From: a virus
Reading direction: 5' to 3' (one strand)
IMG/VR virus record: IMGVR_UViG_3300021088_000327
Location: 1-23,592 of that record
DNA: 23,592 nucleotides
The notes beneath the pieces are model-generated. The model was not told where the DNA came from and made no database searches. It saw only the letters and a program-made list of their open reading frames with translations. Below are positions 15,093-22,658 of this stretch, one piece after another. The first letter of the stretch is position 1. Each line of letters opens with the position of its first letter. The position numbers were made by a program, and so were the translations under genes.

Positions 15093-17213
15093 TCAATCCA
15101 GCTTTACCAACTCAACCTTTGTTGGCTGCCCCTTGCGCCATGCATCAATTTTGTTGATGTAGTAATAAGCGCTATCCTGCCGCAGGTAAACCGGTATAAG
15201 CAGGTCGAGTTGCAAAATATCGCGCGGGGTTAGTAAAATGTAGCGCACTACCTTTTTTGTTTGTTTAAGTATTTTCTCCAATTGCGGGTAATACCTCCTG
15301 CGTAAATCATCGAACAACAGTGAGCCTGGCCCATAGCCGGGTGCTGGTTCGGGGGCATCAGGCTTATAGAAATATGGGGTGCTGATGACGTCATTGATTA
15401 CCCGGCTGTTACCGTTGCCATCGGTAAACGTAACCGTTTTTCCCAACTGGCCAATATTCAATTTCTGATCGATAAGGATGCGCGGAGATACACTAATACT
15501 AAAATTATTGTTGCTGCTTGTATTGTCCATCATTAAAATCTGAGCGATCGTTCCGCCATAAAAGGGCCTGTTCAGCGTAGCTGCAAACGGGCTGACAAGT
15601 AAGTCGGCGCTTGACGGTAAAGTTTGATCGTTAATATTGATCTGTGACCAGCCAAATTTTAAGGGCAGAACGTTGTCATCGTTCTGGTATTTCATATGGT
15701 TGATCTGCGCATAATTCCCCAACTGAAATAACACCTGTTTACCCTGATCAATACATTTGCTGCTCCAATCCTTTGCCACGGGGATATTATTCACAATGTC
15801 TCTGAACGAATTAAATGATATGGTTTTACTTGCATTATCGGTCTGGCAAATGATACCAAAGCGCTGAAACGTATCTTTCAGTAAGTCTTTTTGTGAAATG
15901 TCGGGGAATATCCGTTCGCATTGCACGGTTTGACCAAATTGAACTGTTGAATTTTCACTTTTAATGATAAAAGTGCATCCCGGATCAATGGCCGCATAAC
16001 ATGGCGTCAATCCATGCCAGACATACCCAACGTATACGCCCCCATTTTTAGGCAGGGTTGTTTGAGCCGAAATTGTGGTCTTCAGAATATCGATGCTCCC
16101 CACAATACTGCCACCGTTGCCACTTATCCGAGTCCACCCGTTTGGATCTGAACCCGATGGATTTCCAGCCTTTTTTTCGCCATGACCGTCAAATGAGAAA
16201 TCATATTGGCTGAGAATGGTATCAGGCGTTGAAGGAAAATTAGGATCGCGATAATAAATATAAGTGGACAACTTGCTTGATTGTTCCTGTGGTGTAACGC
16301 GGCCACGTAAAAACACGCGGGGAAAGGTTACCGTAATTGTTACGCTATTTATATTGTTGGCAATGAAAAGATTATTTCCGAAAAACTGGTGCGATGCATC
16401 CGATACGATAGAATCCCATCTGATAGGAGAACCTGGATTGGTTACATTCGGGTGGTTCAGTACAATTTGTCCTGTATTGGCGGCACTCATTCCCCTGTTG
16501 TCGACCTGATTTTGGTAATCGGTACCGTGCTCAAAACTTCCATTTGAAAATTGAGCGATCATCAGTGGATAAAGCGGATCCGCCAATAACGACCCGGTTG
16601 CTTTATATCCGGAAGATTTCATTAACAAGTCGATGGCTGTTTTGATAAAGAATCCCGGCCGCTGGTATCGAACGTCGATAGGATCACTTAAGATCACCGG
16701 GTCAATCGCTCCGTAATCGACAACAGGCCAAATCCACCCATCCTTTTTTTTTTGTGAATTTGCCACGTTGTCTAAATCCCAGGTATGATCGTAAGGCTTC
16801 CAAACCAAATTTTGGCCGTAATTGCTCCACTGGCTCGTACTATCGCCCATGTCATATAATTTACCGTCGATAGCATCAAAAAAATCAACATTACCTGATA
16901 ATATTGTGATGTTAGCGGCTCCCTGATCTACCCCGTTCAATTCGGCAATGCCGTATGGGATAATTTCCAAACCATCCTGTACAAGTTTGGCCTGATATTT
17001 CTGATAGGGCAAATTAGTAGTAAATGCCACGTCATCCGGGAATCCCAGTATCTGCCTGTTCCGTTGTGTTAGGGGCAATTTAAACTGATTTGATGTATTG
17101 CCCTGCTGGTTTTTTACATCAGCCAGGTTATTGATCTGGAAGGTAAGCGCAATAGGATGATCGTCACTCAAGTCGACGAGCTGATCGTTAATATATAATT
17201 GGAGTTGGTCCAT
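15093..17213 (-). CDS. Distal tail protein (tail tip or baseplate hub-like)
   Basis: A 706-residue protein. Residues 1-70 (MDQLQLYINDQLVDLSDD..., QGNTSNQFKLPLTQRNRQIL GF) contain the 'N-x-F-x-L-P-x-T-x-x-N-x-x-x-L-G' motif, which I recognise as typical of large tail proteins in Bacteroidota phages. The following region (NITILSGNVDFFDAIDGKLY) and the middle (DLLKDTFQRFGIICQTDNAS, about residues 440-460) recall the folded hub domains of siphophage tail-tip proteins. There is no signal peptide or membrane span. The C-terminus is alpha/beta (YYYINKIDAWRKGQPTKVEL). It is encoded right after the SprB-domain tail protein, separated by 38 bases. Its role is most likely at the tail tip or in adsorption. 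No enzymatic motif is seen. Confidence 0.75.
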   Translation of the reverse strand: MDQLQLYINDQLVDLSDDHPIALTFQINNLADVKNQQGNTSNQFKLPLTQRNRQILGFPDDVAFTTNLPYQKYQAKLVQDGLEIIPYGIAELNGVDQGAANITILSGNVDFFDAIDGKLYDMGDSTSQWSNYGQNLVWKPYDHTWDLDNVANSQKKKDGWIWPVVDYGAIDPVILSDPIDVRYQRPGFFIKTAIDLLMKSSGYKATGSLLADPLYPLMIAQFSNGSFEHGTDYQNQVDNRGMSAANTGQIVLNHPNVTNPGSPIRWDSIVSDASHQFFGNNLFIANNINSVTITVTFPRVFLRGRVTPQEQSSKLSTYIYYRDPNFPSTPDTILSQYDFSFDGHGEKKAGNPSGSDPNGWTRISGNGGSIVGSIDILKTTISAQTTLPKNGGVYVGYVWHGLTPCYAAIDPGCTFIIKSENSTVQFGQTVQCERIFPDISQKDLLKDTFQRFGIICQTDNASKTISFNSFRDIVNNIPVAKDWSSKCIDQGKQVLFQLGNYAQINHMKYQNDDNVLPLKFGWSQININDQTLPSSADLLVSPFAATLNRPFYGGTIAQILMMDNTSSNNNFSISVSPRILIDQKLNIGQLGKTVTFTDGNGNSRVINDVISTPYFYKPDAPEPAPGYGPGSLLFDDLRRRYYPQLEKILKQTKKVVRYILLTPRDILQLDLLIPVYLRQDSAYYYINKIDAWRKGQPTKVELVKLD

Positions 17214-17251
17214 TGCCTATATTAAAAGTATTAAAAGATAAAAGCGTTATT

Positions 17252-19372
17252 CTACTGTGTTTGAATATTGATTGCCGGAAGGTTAAAGGTTACGCTGAAT
17301 GGGGCCCGGCCATTAATGGTTTCATATTCGGTGAATGTGGCAGTATTTAGTACAATGGTTTGCCATTTTACCGGATTTTTGTTTATCAACATCTGTACTT
17401 TGGGTGAGTATTTAATGGATTGCAGGCCTTTAATGTCCGAAACTGAAATATCTTCAGCTACTACCTTTATTTTCTGGCCGGCGCTTTTTCCTATCACCTC
17501 TTCGATGCCATCCTGATTTTCCCAGTCGGAAACGTATTTTTTTATGATGACGGCGTTCTGTACATCCAACGTTACTTCCTGGTTAAAAACAAAACGGTAA
17601 TAGTTCCAGCTTCCGCTCAAACCTATCCACCGCAAGTAAACAGACTGTTCGTCAACGGCGTCGTCAACCCTAATAGTTTGTGTTTGGGTAACCGGATGCG
17701 CAATGCCGCCCTGATCATTGTATTTCAATATTATTGTGAAATAATAAACATCTCTATCGAAGTTCTCATTTACCAATAACCGGTTTAACCCTAACTGACC
17801 GGGAACGGTCGTGTTTGAGGAAGTTTGATTGGCTATAATAAGTTTGCTGCCATCCTGATTTAATAACCACGAATTATCATCGTTCAAAATATAAGTGGTT
17901 TGCGGCCCACCGGGTAGCGGAACACGATTTATATCGAGTTGGGTGAGTTCGCAATATAGCTGCAGACCAACGAGGTCATCGCTGTAAATAAATCCAATAT
18001 CAAAAGGATAGCCGTTGGAATATGCGGGTTCGGCAAAATCGGTAACCCATTGTGCCAGCTGGCTATTATCAGTTACCGTTTTGAAAGGCACGAATTGGGC
18101 CAGGTTTCCTCCATATCGCTGGCCGAGCTGTTTGGCGGCGTATACAACGTAATAGGGGTCAGCAATGGGTATATAAGTTAACGTTTGATTGGCAGTTAAT
18201 TTACCATCCCAATATTCGGCATAGGCAACCTGATAGCTGGCGCTAAGATCAGTATCGCGATAATTTATCTGTGAGAAATTGCTGCCATCCTTTGCATGCA
18301 GGTGGCTCTGCAAAAAATTTGAGATATCACATTTAACCCGTCCGGTATTGTCGGGCCGGTTTGTTGATACAATAGAATTGGTTTGCCCGCTGATGGGATC
18401 GGGATAAGTAATTTTTGTATGGATCTGATAATAAGGCCTTAATAAATTTATATTTATGTAGCCGGTTGCATTTGAAACAAACGGAGTGTCTAAGACCAAC
18501 TTTCCGGTACTTGAGATAGCAGAAACATTGAAAGTACCGCTGTAGACTGGTGTACTTAAGTAAACATAAACAGGATTGTTATTATTCAACACGATACCCA
18601 ACGCCGCGGCATTTGCTATTGCGCGGTTATTTGCGGCGATGGTGTTTGCAATTAAAACTGTATCGCAGGCGGCTGATACCGCAGCGTTGCCGCTTAACGT
18701 ATCAAGCTCCACCGCTGTAACTTCAAAATCCTTCCGTTGATAAGTAAATACAATTGGGTTGAAAGCGGCGTTCCACCTTGAGATGTTACCGTTACCAAGG
18801 TTTACAGAGGCATCGCTAACCAGCAAACTGGTTAGTACAGGCAATGTTATGGTTGTATTACTGTTGCATCCATTCGGATCGGTTACGTAAACTGTTTTTA
18901 ACCCGCCTGTTAAACCTGAAAATATTGGTGATACCTGAAATGTGACATTATCAAGGCTATAGCTAATTGGCCCGTAGCTCGATGATGCATTGACGGTTAT
19001 TTGACCGTCGGATGCACCGGGGGCTGATTCAGGATTATCAACGTGAACATAATTTATCTTTAAGTCGCAAAAATTTACCGGCGGGGCACTAACAGGCACC
19101 TCACTTACATTTTCAATTTGAAACTTTGTGAAGAAGAAGTTTGCAGGATCGGAGTTGCTGATCTCCCCGTGGTAAACGGACGCACTTTGGCCAGAAATAA
19201 TCACCTGTCCTTCGGTAACGTAGCCATTAATATTTTGGGTATAAGTTACCGTAACATTATTGCCGTTAACAGGTTGCCCGGTAGCGGCATCGAAAAGAGT
19301 GATAATGATCTCGCCATCTATCCTCGTATCTGTAACACCTGTGTTGCCCGGGCCTATTTTTGCTATTATCAT
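17252..19372 (-). CDS. Large tail protein with SprB-like repeat
   Basis: A 706-residue protein with no signal peptide. The first 100 residues are beta-rich (Ig-like, IDGEIIITLFDAATGQPVNG). Residues about 106-178 form one SprB-like repeat (ASDGQITVNASSSYGPISYS, then FSGLTGGLKTVYVTDPNGC), the unit repeated many times in the gliding adhesin SprB of flavobacteria. The remaining 500 residues contain aromatic-rich segments (YYQIHTKITYPDPISGQTNS; YRDTDLSASYQVAYAEYWDG) and end with a compact domain. Such a domain suits binding to the host surface or to a partner fibre. Its place among tail genes suggests a tail-tip or adsorption protein. It precedes the other 706-aa tail gene by 38 bases; the equal length is a coincidence, since the sequences do not match. 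Confidence 0.75.
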   Translation of the reverse strand: MIIAKIGPGNTGVTDTRIDGEIIITLFDAATGQPVNGNNVTVTYTQNINGYVTEGQVIISGQSASVYHGEISNSDPANFFFTKFQIENVSEVPVSAPPVNFCDLKINYVHVDNPESAPGASDGQITVNASSSYGPISYSLDNVTFQVSPIFSGLTGGLKTVYVTDPNGCNSNTTITLPVLTSLLVSDASVNLGNGNISRWNAAFNPIVFTYQRKDFEVTAVELDTLSGNAAVSAACDTVLIANTIAANNRAIANAAALGIVLNNNNPVYVYLSTPVYSGTFNVSAISSTGKLVLDTPFVSNATGYININLLRPYYQIHTKITYPDPISGQTNSIVSTNRPDNTGRVKCDISNFLQSHLHAKDGSNFSQINYRDTDLSASYQVAYAEYWDGKLTANQTLTYIPIADPYYVVYAAKQLGQRYGGNLAQFVPFKTVTDNSQLAQWVTDFAEPAYSNGYPFDIGFIYSDDLVGLQLYCELTQLDINRVPLPGGPQTTYILNDDNSWLLNQDGSKLIIANQTSSNTTVPGQLGLNRLLVNENFDRDVYYFTIILKYNDQGGIAHPVTQTQTIRVDDAVDEQSVYLRWIGLSGSWNYYRFVFNQEVTLDVQNAVIIKKYVSDWENQDGIEEVIGKSAGQKIKVVAEDISVSDIKGLQSIKYSPKVQMLINKNPVKWQTIVLNTATFTEYETINGRAPFSVTFNLPAINIQTQ

Positions 19373-19447
19373 GTTGCTGGTTGTAAAAGTTAAAGTGGTT
19401 ATGATGGTTAAAAAATTGATAAAAAATTACCAGTTGTTGTTTTATTG

Positions 19448-19885
19448 CTAAGCATTAAGCTCTTTTACAATCTGTTCACTAACGTGAGCCGCTATACTTT
19501 CCATTACCTGGGTTAGCCGAAGGTTGATGTTCTCGTCGCCTAGCGGCTCAGAAAGTAAACCCGCTATTCCTTTATAGCCTTTTTTATCAATAGATTTTTT
19601 TATTGCCCAGGCAGCTTTATCCGGAATCCCCCTGGCCTGGCACCATTCCTTTATGCGTTGTATCATAGGCAGATCAGATGCCGCAGCATTTTTTTCAGTC
19701 GGGCCGCGGCCGGTTTCCAACACTTGGGTATATCCCGGCAGCTGCAACTGCATGCTGTTTTCATCGCCGGTAATTATAAATTGCCGGGCCGTTTGCCCGG
19801 TTGCGTAACGGCCATTTGCCTGCATAGTATTTATCAGGTCGGTTTTAAGTGTCTCAAGAAATTGAGCTAATTGCTGGTTCTCCAT
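19448..19885 (-). CDS. HK97 gp10-like tail or neck protein
   Basis: A 145-residue protein. Its layout matches small gp10-like proteins of siphophages: an N-terminal helix (LAQFLETLKTDLINTMQANG), then RYATGQTARQFII, an YTQVLETGRGPTEKN turn, a helical region PMIQRIKEWCQARGIPDKAA, and a final amphipathic helix. The E-T-G-R-x-P and I-K-x-W-x-x-x-x-G-I segments are often seen in proteins annotated as neck or tail-completion components. It lies 11 bases downstream of the terminator-like gene and upstream of the SprB-domain tail gene. A role in joining the tail to the head is the likely one. No catalytic residues are visible. Confidence 0.72.
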   Translation of the reverse strand: MENQQLAQFLETLKTDLINTMQANGRYATGQTARQFIITGDENSMQLQLPGYTQVLETGRGPTEKNAAASDLPMIQRIKEWCQARGIPDKAAWAIKKSIDKKGYKGIAGLLSEPLGDENINLRLTQVMESIAAHVSEQIVKELNA

Positions 19886-19896
19886 AAGGTACGCTA

Positions 19897-20349
19897 TCAG
19901 TTAAATACTTCAAAATACATGGTTGCCAGGGTGATCGTTAGGTTTACACCAGTTGTATTTACGTCGAACTTGTTATAGACAGGCAGGCATTTTGCACGGT
20001 CGCCGGCCTTGATCCTGAAATACCGACCCTCGCCTTCACGATACCGGGAAGCTTTTACGATAAATTCGTTAGCGAGCGACAGTGCCTGGTTCACATATAA
20101 TTCATTGTCGGAAGTATACTGATCAAAACCTGTCTTATACAGAAATTCGAGATACACGGAAAAGGTATTATCAACAGAGCCGTTTATTTGTGGCGACACG
20201 TCAATTGGCTGCAAAGGGTACATGAACACACAGGGGAATGCATTGATATCATCGGCTAATTGATTGAGTTCATTTACCGTGCCACATACAAAAGTTGGAG
20301 TATTGCTAAGGGTTTGCACGATAGCTTCGATTTGGTTACGTATAGGCAT
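19897..20349 (-). CDS. Tail terminator-like protein
   Basis: A 150-residue alpha/beta protein. The sequence begins MPIRNQIEAIVQTLSNTPTF with a long helix, then a beta region around FPCVFMYPLQPIDVSPQING and VYLEFLYKTGFDQY. Another helix follows (NQALSLANEFIVKASRYREG), and the C-terminal strand is TGVNLTITLATMYFEVF. The helix-sheet-helix-sheet order and length fit tail-terminator proteins (lambda gpU-like), which cap the tail tube. It is the gene between the chaperone-like gene and the gp10-like gene, again consistent with tail completion. No diagnostic residue is known to me, so confidence is moderate. Confidence 0.65.
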   Translation of the reverse strand: MPIRNQIEAIVQTLSNTPTFVCGTVNELNQLADDINAFPCVFMYPLQPIDVSPQINGSVDNTFSVYLEFLYKTGFDQYTSDNELYVNQALSLANEFIVKASRYREGEGRYFRIKAGDRAKCLPVYNKFDVNTTGVNLTITLATMYFEVFN

Positions 20350-20407
20350 TTTGATTTGTGAATTTAGATTTACGATTTTAGATTTAATAGAATGTTAAGA
20401 TCCAACA

Positions 20408-20665
20408 TTATTGCGCGTTAATAAGTTCACTATATCGCCGCTGGTAGTCTGCTTCGGCTTTACTGAGCAGCAGCTTGGTTAATACACGCTCATATGGCAT
20501 ATTTAATATTTCAGTCCATTTGGTGAGGTCGCCTCCGGCAAGTGAGTTGACGGTGTTTATATATTTAAACTTTTCGAACGACTGGATCCCAGCCTTCTTT
20601 TCCAACGCTGTAGGAAGCGACGAAAGAAGCTTGTCTTCGGTTTCGATAAGCCGGGATAACAGGTA
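20408..20665 (-). CDS. -1 frame extension of the chaperone-like gene
   Basis: An open frame with no ATG of its own until a TTG at 20605. It enters from the chaperone-like gene at the T7 run. After a -1 shift there, translation would continue YLLSRLIETEDKLLSSLPTA, then FEKFKYINTVNSLAGGDLTK and NMPYERVLTKLLLSKAEADY, ending at the stop at 20408. This part is helical and ends like the T-type domains of tail chaperones (W-x-x-I-L-x-M-P-Y). The fusion would be 280 residues, of which 85 are from this frame. It may also be translated alone from TTG (65 residues), but the leader is not convincing. Confidence 0.7.
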   Translation of the reverse strand, partial: YLLSRLIETEDKLLSSLPTALEKKAGIQSFEKFKYINTVNSLAGGDLTKWTEILNMPYERVLTKLLLSKAEADYQRRYSELINAQ

Positions 20666-21249
20666 AAAAAATGCTTCGAAACGGGCAGCGCCTCCGCCAC
20701 TCCTAGCTTTTTTACTTCGTTACAAAACTCTTCCACCTCGTATTCATTATATATTTTACCAGTGACCCTACAGAAAAAATAATGGGCCAATACCTGGCAG
20801 CAAGCTTTCAACGAAGGATTAAAATGCTCCTGCCAATCATCGGGGCTATACTTTTTTATGTGCTCGTTTATTTCGTCGGAAATAATATCGCGGGCAGCCA
20901 TAAAAGCGCCCGCAGGCTCTATAGACAGGTTGCGCATTACATTCACGCATACGCGGGTATTCCCGGAGCAGAAGTTGATTTTTTCCGGGATCTTTTCTGA
21001 GTCATACATGTATTTGATTTGGTTGGATAGCGACAGGATGGCGTCTCCGAATACCCGCAAATCATCCAAACTACAAACGTTGTTTAGCTGGTTAATAGGG
21101 ATACCTGACAATATGCTGATTGCTTCAAGATCGTTGAGATTCTCTTTTTCCTGCAATTCAATCATTTGCCCCAGGGTAACTTCGTTTAAGCTTGAGGGGA
21201 TTTTAATTTTAAGCTTTCCGCTAATCGTTTTCAGCGTTTTTTCTATCAT
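20557..21249 (-). CDS. Tail assembly chaperone-like protein (zero frame)
   Basis: A 230-residue protein, starting six bases after the terminase large-subunit stop. The first 100 residues (MIEKTLKTISGKLKIKIPSS, then QMIELQEKENLNDLEAISIL SG) are helical and match a Bacteroidota phage family of 'K-I-P-x-x-x-x-E-V-T-L-G-Q' proteins. The last 35 residues after His193-Phe-Phe are very different: YPGLSKPKTSFFRRFLQRWK and then RRLGSSRSKSLNI, basic and low in hydrophobic helix signal. At His193 the codons CAT TTT TTT form a T7 slippery run. A -1 shift would yield a helical continuation instead. Tail chaperones (lambda gpG/gpGT) are known to be made in two lengths by this mechanism. Function is inferred from architecture and position next to the tail-terminator-like gene. 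Confidence 0.78.
   Translation of the reverse strand: MIEKTLKTISGKLKIKIPSSLNEVTLGQMIELQEKENLNDLEAISILSGIPINQLNNVCSLDDLRVFGDAILSLSNQIKYMYDSEKIPEKINFCSGNTRVCVNVMRNLSIEPAGAFMAARDIISDEINEHIKKYSPDDWQEHFNPSLKACCQVLAHYFFCRVTGKIYNEYEVEEFCNEVKKLGVAEALPVSKHFFTCYPGLSKPKTSFFRRFLQRWKRRLGSSRSKSLNI
20621..20645 (-). other. Hairpin downstream of the slippery run
   Basis: On the minus strand, CGAAA-CC-GAAG-ACAAG-CTTC-TTTCG can fold into a 9-bp hairpin with a two-base bulge. Its 5' end lies 19 bases after the T7 run, farther than the usual 5-9 bases for a frameshift-stimulating element, so support is weak. Confidence 0.35.
20665..20671 (-). other. T7 slippery heptamer (probable -1 frameshift site)
   Basis: TTTTTTT in the zero frame CAT-TTT-TTT-ACC, i.e. 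the X-XXY-YYZ form with X, Y and Z all T. The -1 frame is open from here to 20408 and closed neither side of the overlap by a stop, giving a 280-residue product. A sequencing or biological indel in the homopolymer would give the same picture. Confidence 0.7.
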
Positions 21250-21255
21250 AAAATT

Positions 21256-22476
21256 TTATTTTAGTAAATGCGTGGCTGCAAAATCGTGAGCAGGCTCAAT
21301 GAAAGGCAGTTTGCTTTTAAGCCTGGCTGACTGCGTTATTTTTAACTTATTTAAGGCGACGTATCTTAACGGATCAATCAGGTGGTTCCATGCATCAACC
21401 GGTTGGTTAAGCGGTTTTCCGGAGCGATCAATTTTCCATTTATAGCGGCTTAATTCATTGCGCAGGTTTACACTTTGACGCGTTATGTTTAACTGGTAAC
21501 GTTTTAATATATCTATCGAACTCTTAACGCTGTCGGCACCTTTTTTTGCCCCGGTAATATTCCATCCCAACCTCCTCAGCTCTTCAATTGATTTTGGCTC
21601 GGCGCTGTCGGCGATGATCTCGGTGTTTTTATTCATTCCTGCATTCAGCAGTCTGGCCGAGATATCGGTATTTGTTAACCCGGTTTCATAAAATGCTTCA
21701 TCGATCCATAATTCCCCGTTTTGACGGTAAACCAGAAGGCAACCCGTTTCATCATTTGTGAAACCAAAATCTAACCCCGCGGCTATTAGCCTTGCTTCGT
21801 CCGGTATTTTTTCGCAAATGTGCCAGTTGTTTAATATTAAGCCCGTTATTTTACCGGTAAGCCCACGGGCATAAACCCGCCAAAGCTCGATATCCGAATC
21901 TTTCAGCGATTCTAATTTATCTCGCACATGTACCTCCAAAAAAGGATTGTGCCGGTGATCCGAGATAATGAGTTGCACACCTGGTTTTCCAATTAGATTA
22001 TCGTGTACCCAGAAAGCGCTATTCGGATTAAAATCTATAAACACTTGCTTTTTTGTCCGCAATGACAGCTCCGAGTAAATTTCCCAGCCAATTCCATTCG
22101 CTTCATTTACGAATAAGTAATCGCGCTTCCCGGATTTAGCGTCCTGATTATCCCCGTAGCTTTTGTACTCAATTATGCTGCCGTTATAAAACTCAAATAC
22201 CCTGTCAGTTTTGTTATAGCTTTTTACAAGGGCCTGTAATATTTCGGACGAGTTATAAATATTTAACGCATCACGCAGCACGCCTGCTTTAAGATTAGGG
22301 ATATCCTGCCCTACGACTGTTATCACCTGTTTTTCGGCCTCGCAGGCACGGCAAAATAGAACTTGCTGAATTGAAAATGTTTTACCAGAATGTGAGCCGC
22401 CCTGATTAATGACAGTATGGGCTTTGACATAGTAATTTTGTTTAAATAGTACTGTTGCCTTGTGGTTATTAAACAT
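21256..22476 (-). CDS. terL: Terminase large subunit
   Basis: A 406-residue DNA-packaging motor ATPase-nuclease. The ATPase domain has Walker A GGSHSGKT (residues 26-33) and Walker B-type YLFVNEAN (120-127) with Glu125 as likely catalytic base, followed by the DFNP coupling motif (149-152). The C-terminal RNase H-like nuclease has AAGLDFGFTNDE (Asp236), EIIADSAEPKSIEEL (Asp290) and PVDAWNHLIDPLRY (Asp361, Asp368) as metal-binding acids. Length is typical for pBSX-like terminases. It cuts concatemeric DNA and pumps it through the portal. The small subunit is encoded upstream but separated by an opposing lipoprotein gene. The start ATG is preceded by an A/T-rich leader. Confidence 0.96.
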   Translation of the reverse strand: MFNNHKATVLFKQNYYVKAHTVINQGGSHSGKTFSIQQVLFCRACEAEKQVITVVGQDIPNLKAGVLRDALNIYNSSEILQALVKSYNKTDRVFEFYNGSIIEYKSYGDNQDAKSGKRDYLFVNEANGIGWEIYSELSLRTKKQVFIDFNPNSAFWVHDNLIGKPGVQLIISDHRHNPFLEVHVRDKLESLKDSDIELWRVYARGLTGKITGLILNNWHICEKIPDEARLIAAGLDFGFTNDETGCLLVYRQNGELWIDEAFYETGLTNTDISARLLNAGMNKNTEIIADSAEPKSIEELRRLGWNITGAKKGADSVKSSIDILKRYQLNITRQSVNLRNELSRYKWKIDRSGKPLNQPVDAWNHLIDPLRYVALNKLKITQSARLKSKLPFIEPAHDFAATHLLK

Positions 22477-22485
22477 GGAATAAAT

Positions 22486-22493
22486 TATATTTG
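22486..22493 (+). promoter_or_regulatory. Possible promoter of the lipoprotein gene
   Basis: TATATTTG matches the Bacteroidota -7 element TAnnTTTG exactly; CTTG at 22459-22462 lies 23 bases upstream, near the expected -33 position. It would give a leader of about 130 bases for the plus-strand lipoprotein gene. It overlaps the 5' end of the terminase gene region. Confidence 0.35.
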
Positions 22494-22522
22494 TTAAGCA
22501 ACTCCGTTTATCGAAACTCAGT

Positions 22523-22539
22523 ACTCAATTATATTGAGT
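22523..22539. promoter_or_regulatory. Operator-like palindrome between terL and lipoprotein genes
   Basis: ACTCAAT-TAT-ATTGAGT, 7-bp perfect arms and three central bases, in the 152-bp divergent intergenic region. On the minus strand the centre reads TATAATTG, one base from the -7 consensus TAnnTTTG, so a repressor here could cover a terminase promoter. Confidence 0.4.
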
Positions 22540-22561
22540 TGGTCATTTTCATCTTTTTCCA

Positions 22562-22592
22562 TCGCGATCGATTTATGCTACTCGCGATCTAT
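22562..22592. repeat. Direct repeats TCGCGATC-x-AT in divergent region
   Basis: TCGCGATCGAT (22562-22572) and TCGCGATCTAT (22582-22592) differ by one base and start 20 bases apart, two helical turns. GGATCGC follows at about 22610-22616. They could be binding sites for one protein on one DNA face, near the lipoprotein start. Confidence 0.45.
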
Positions 22593-22658
22593 CCGATATT
22601 TTCAAGGGGGATCGCAGTTATTTAAAAAATGGTACCTTTAATAAGATTTAGATTAGCA

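Noticed and set aside
15093-19372. Two 706-residue tail genes as a duplication
   Set aside because: Equal length only; motifs, N-termini and domain content do not match.
20408-20605. Independent 65-residue gene starting at TTG
   Set aside because: The frame is open much farther upstream to the T7 run and makes better sense as a frameshift extension; the TTG has no convincing leader.
22477-22628. cos or pac site or tRNA-like element in the terL upstream region
   Set aside because: Palindrome and repeats are present, but nothing matches a tRNA cloverleaf or a recognisable packaging site.
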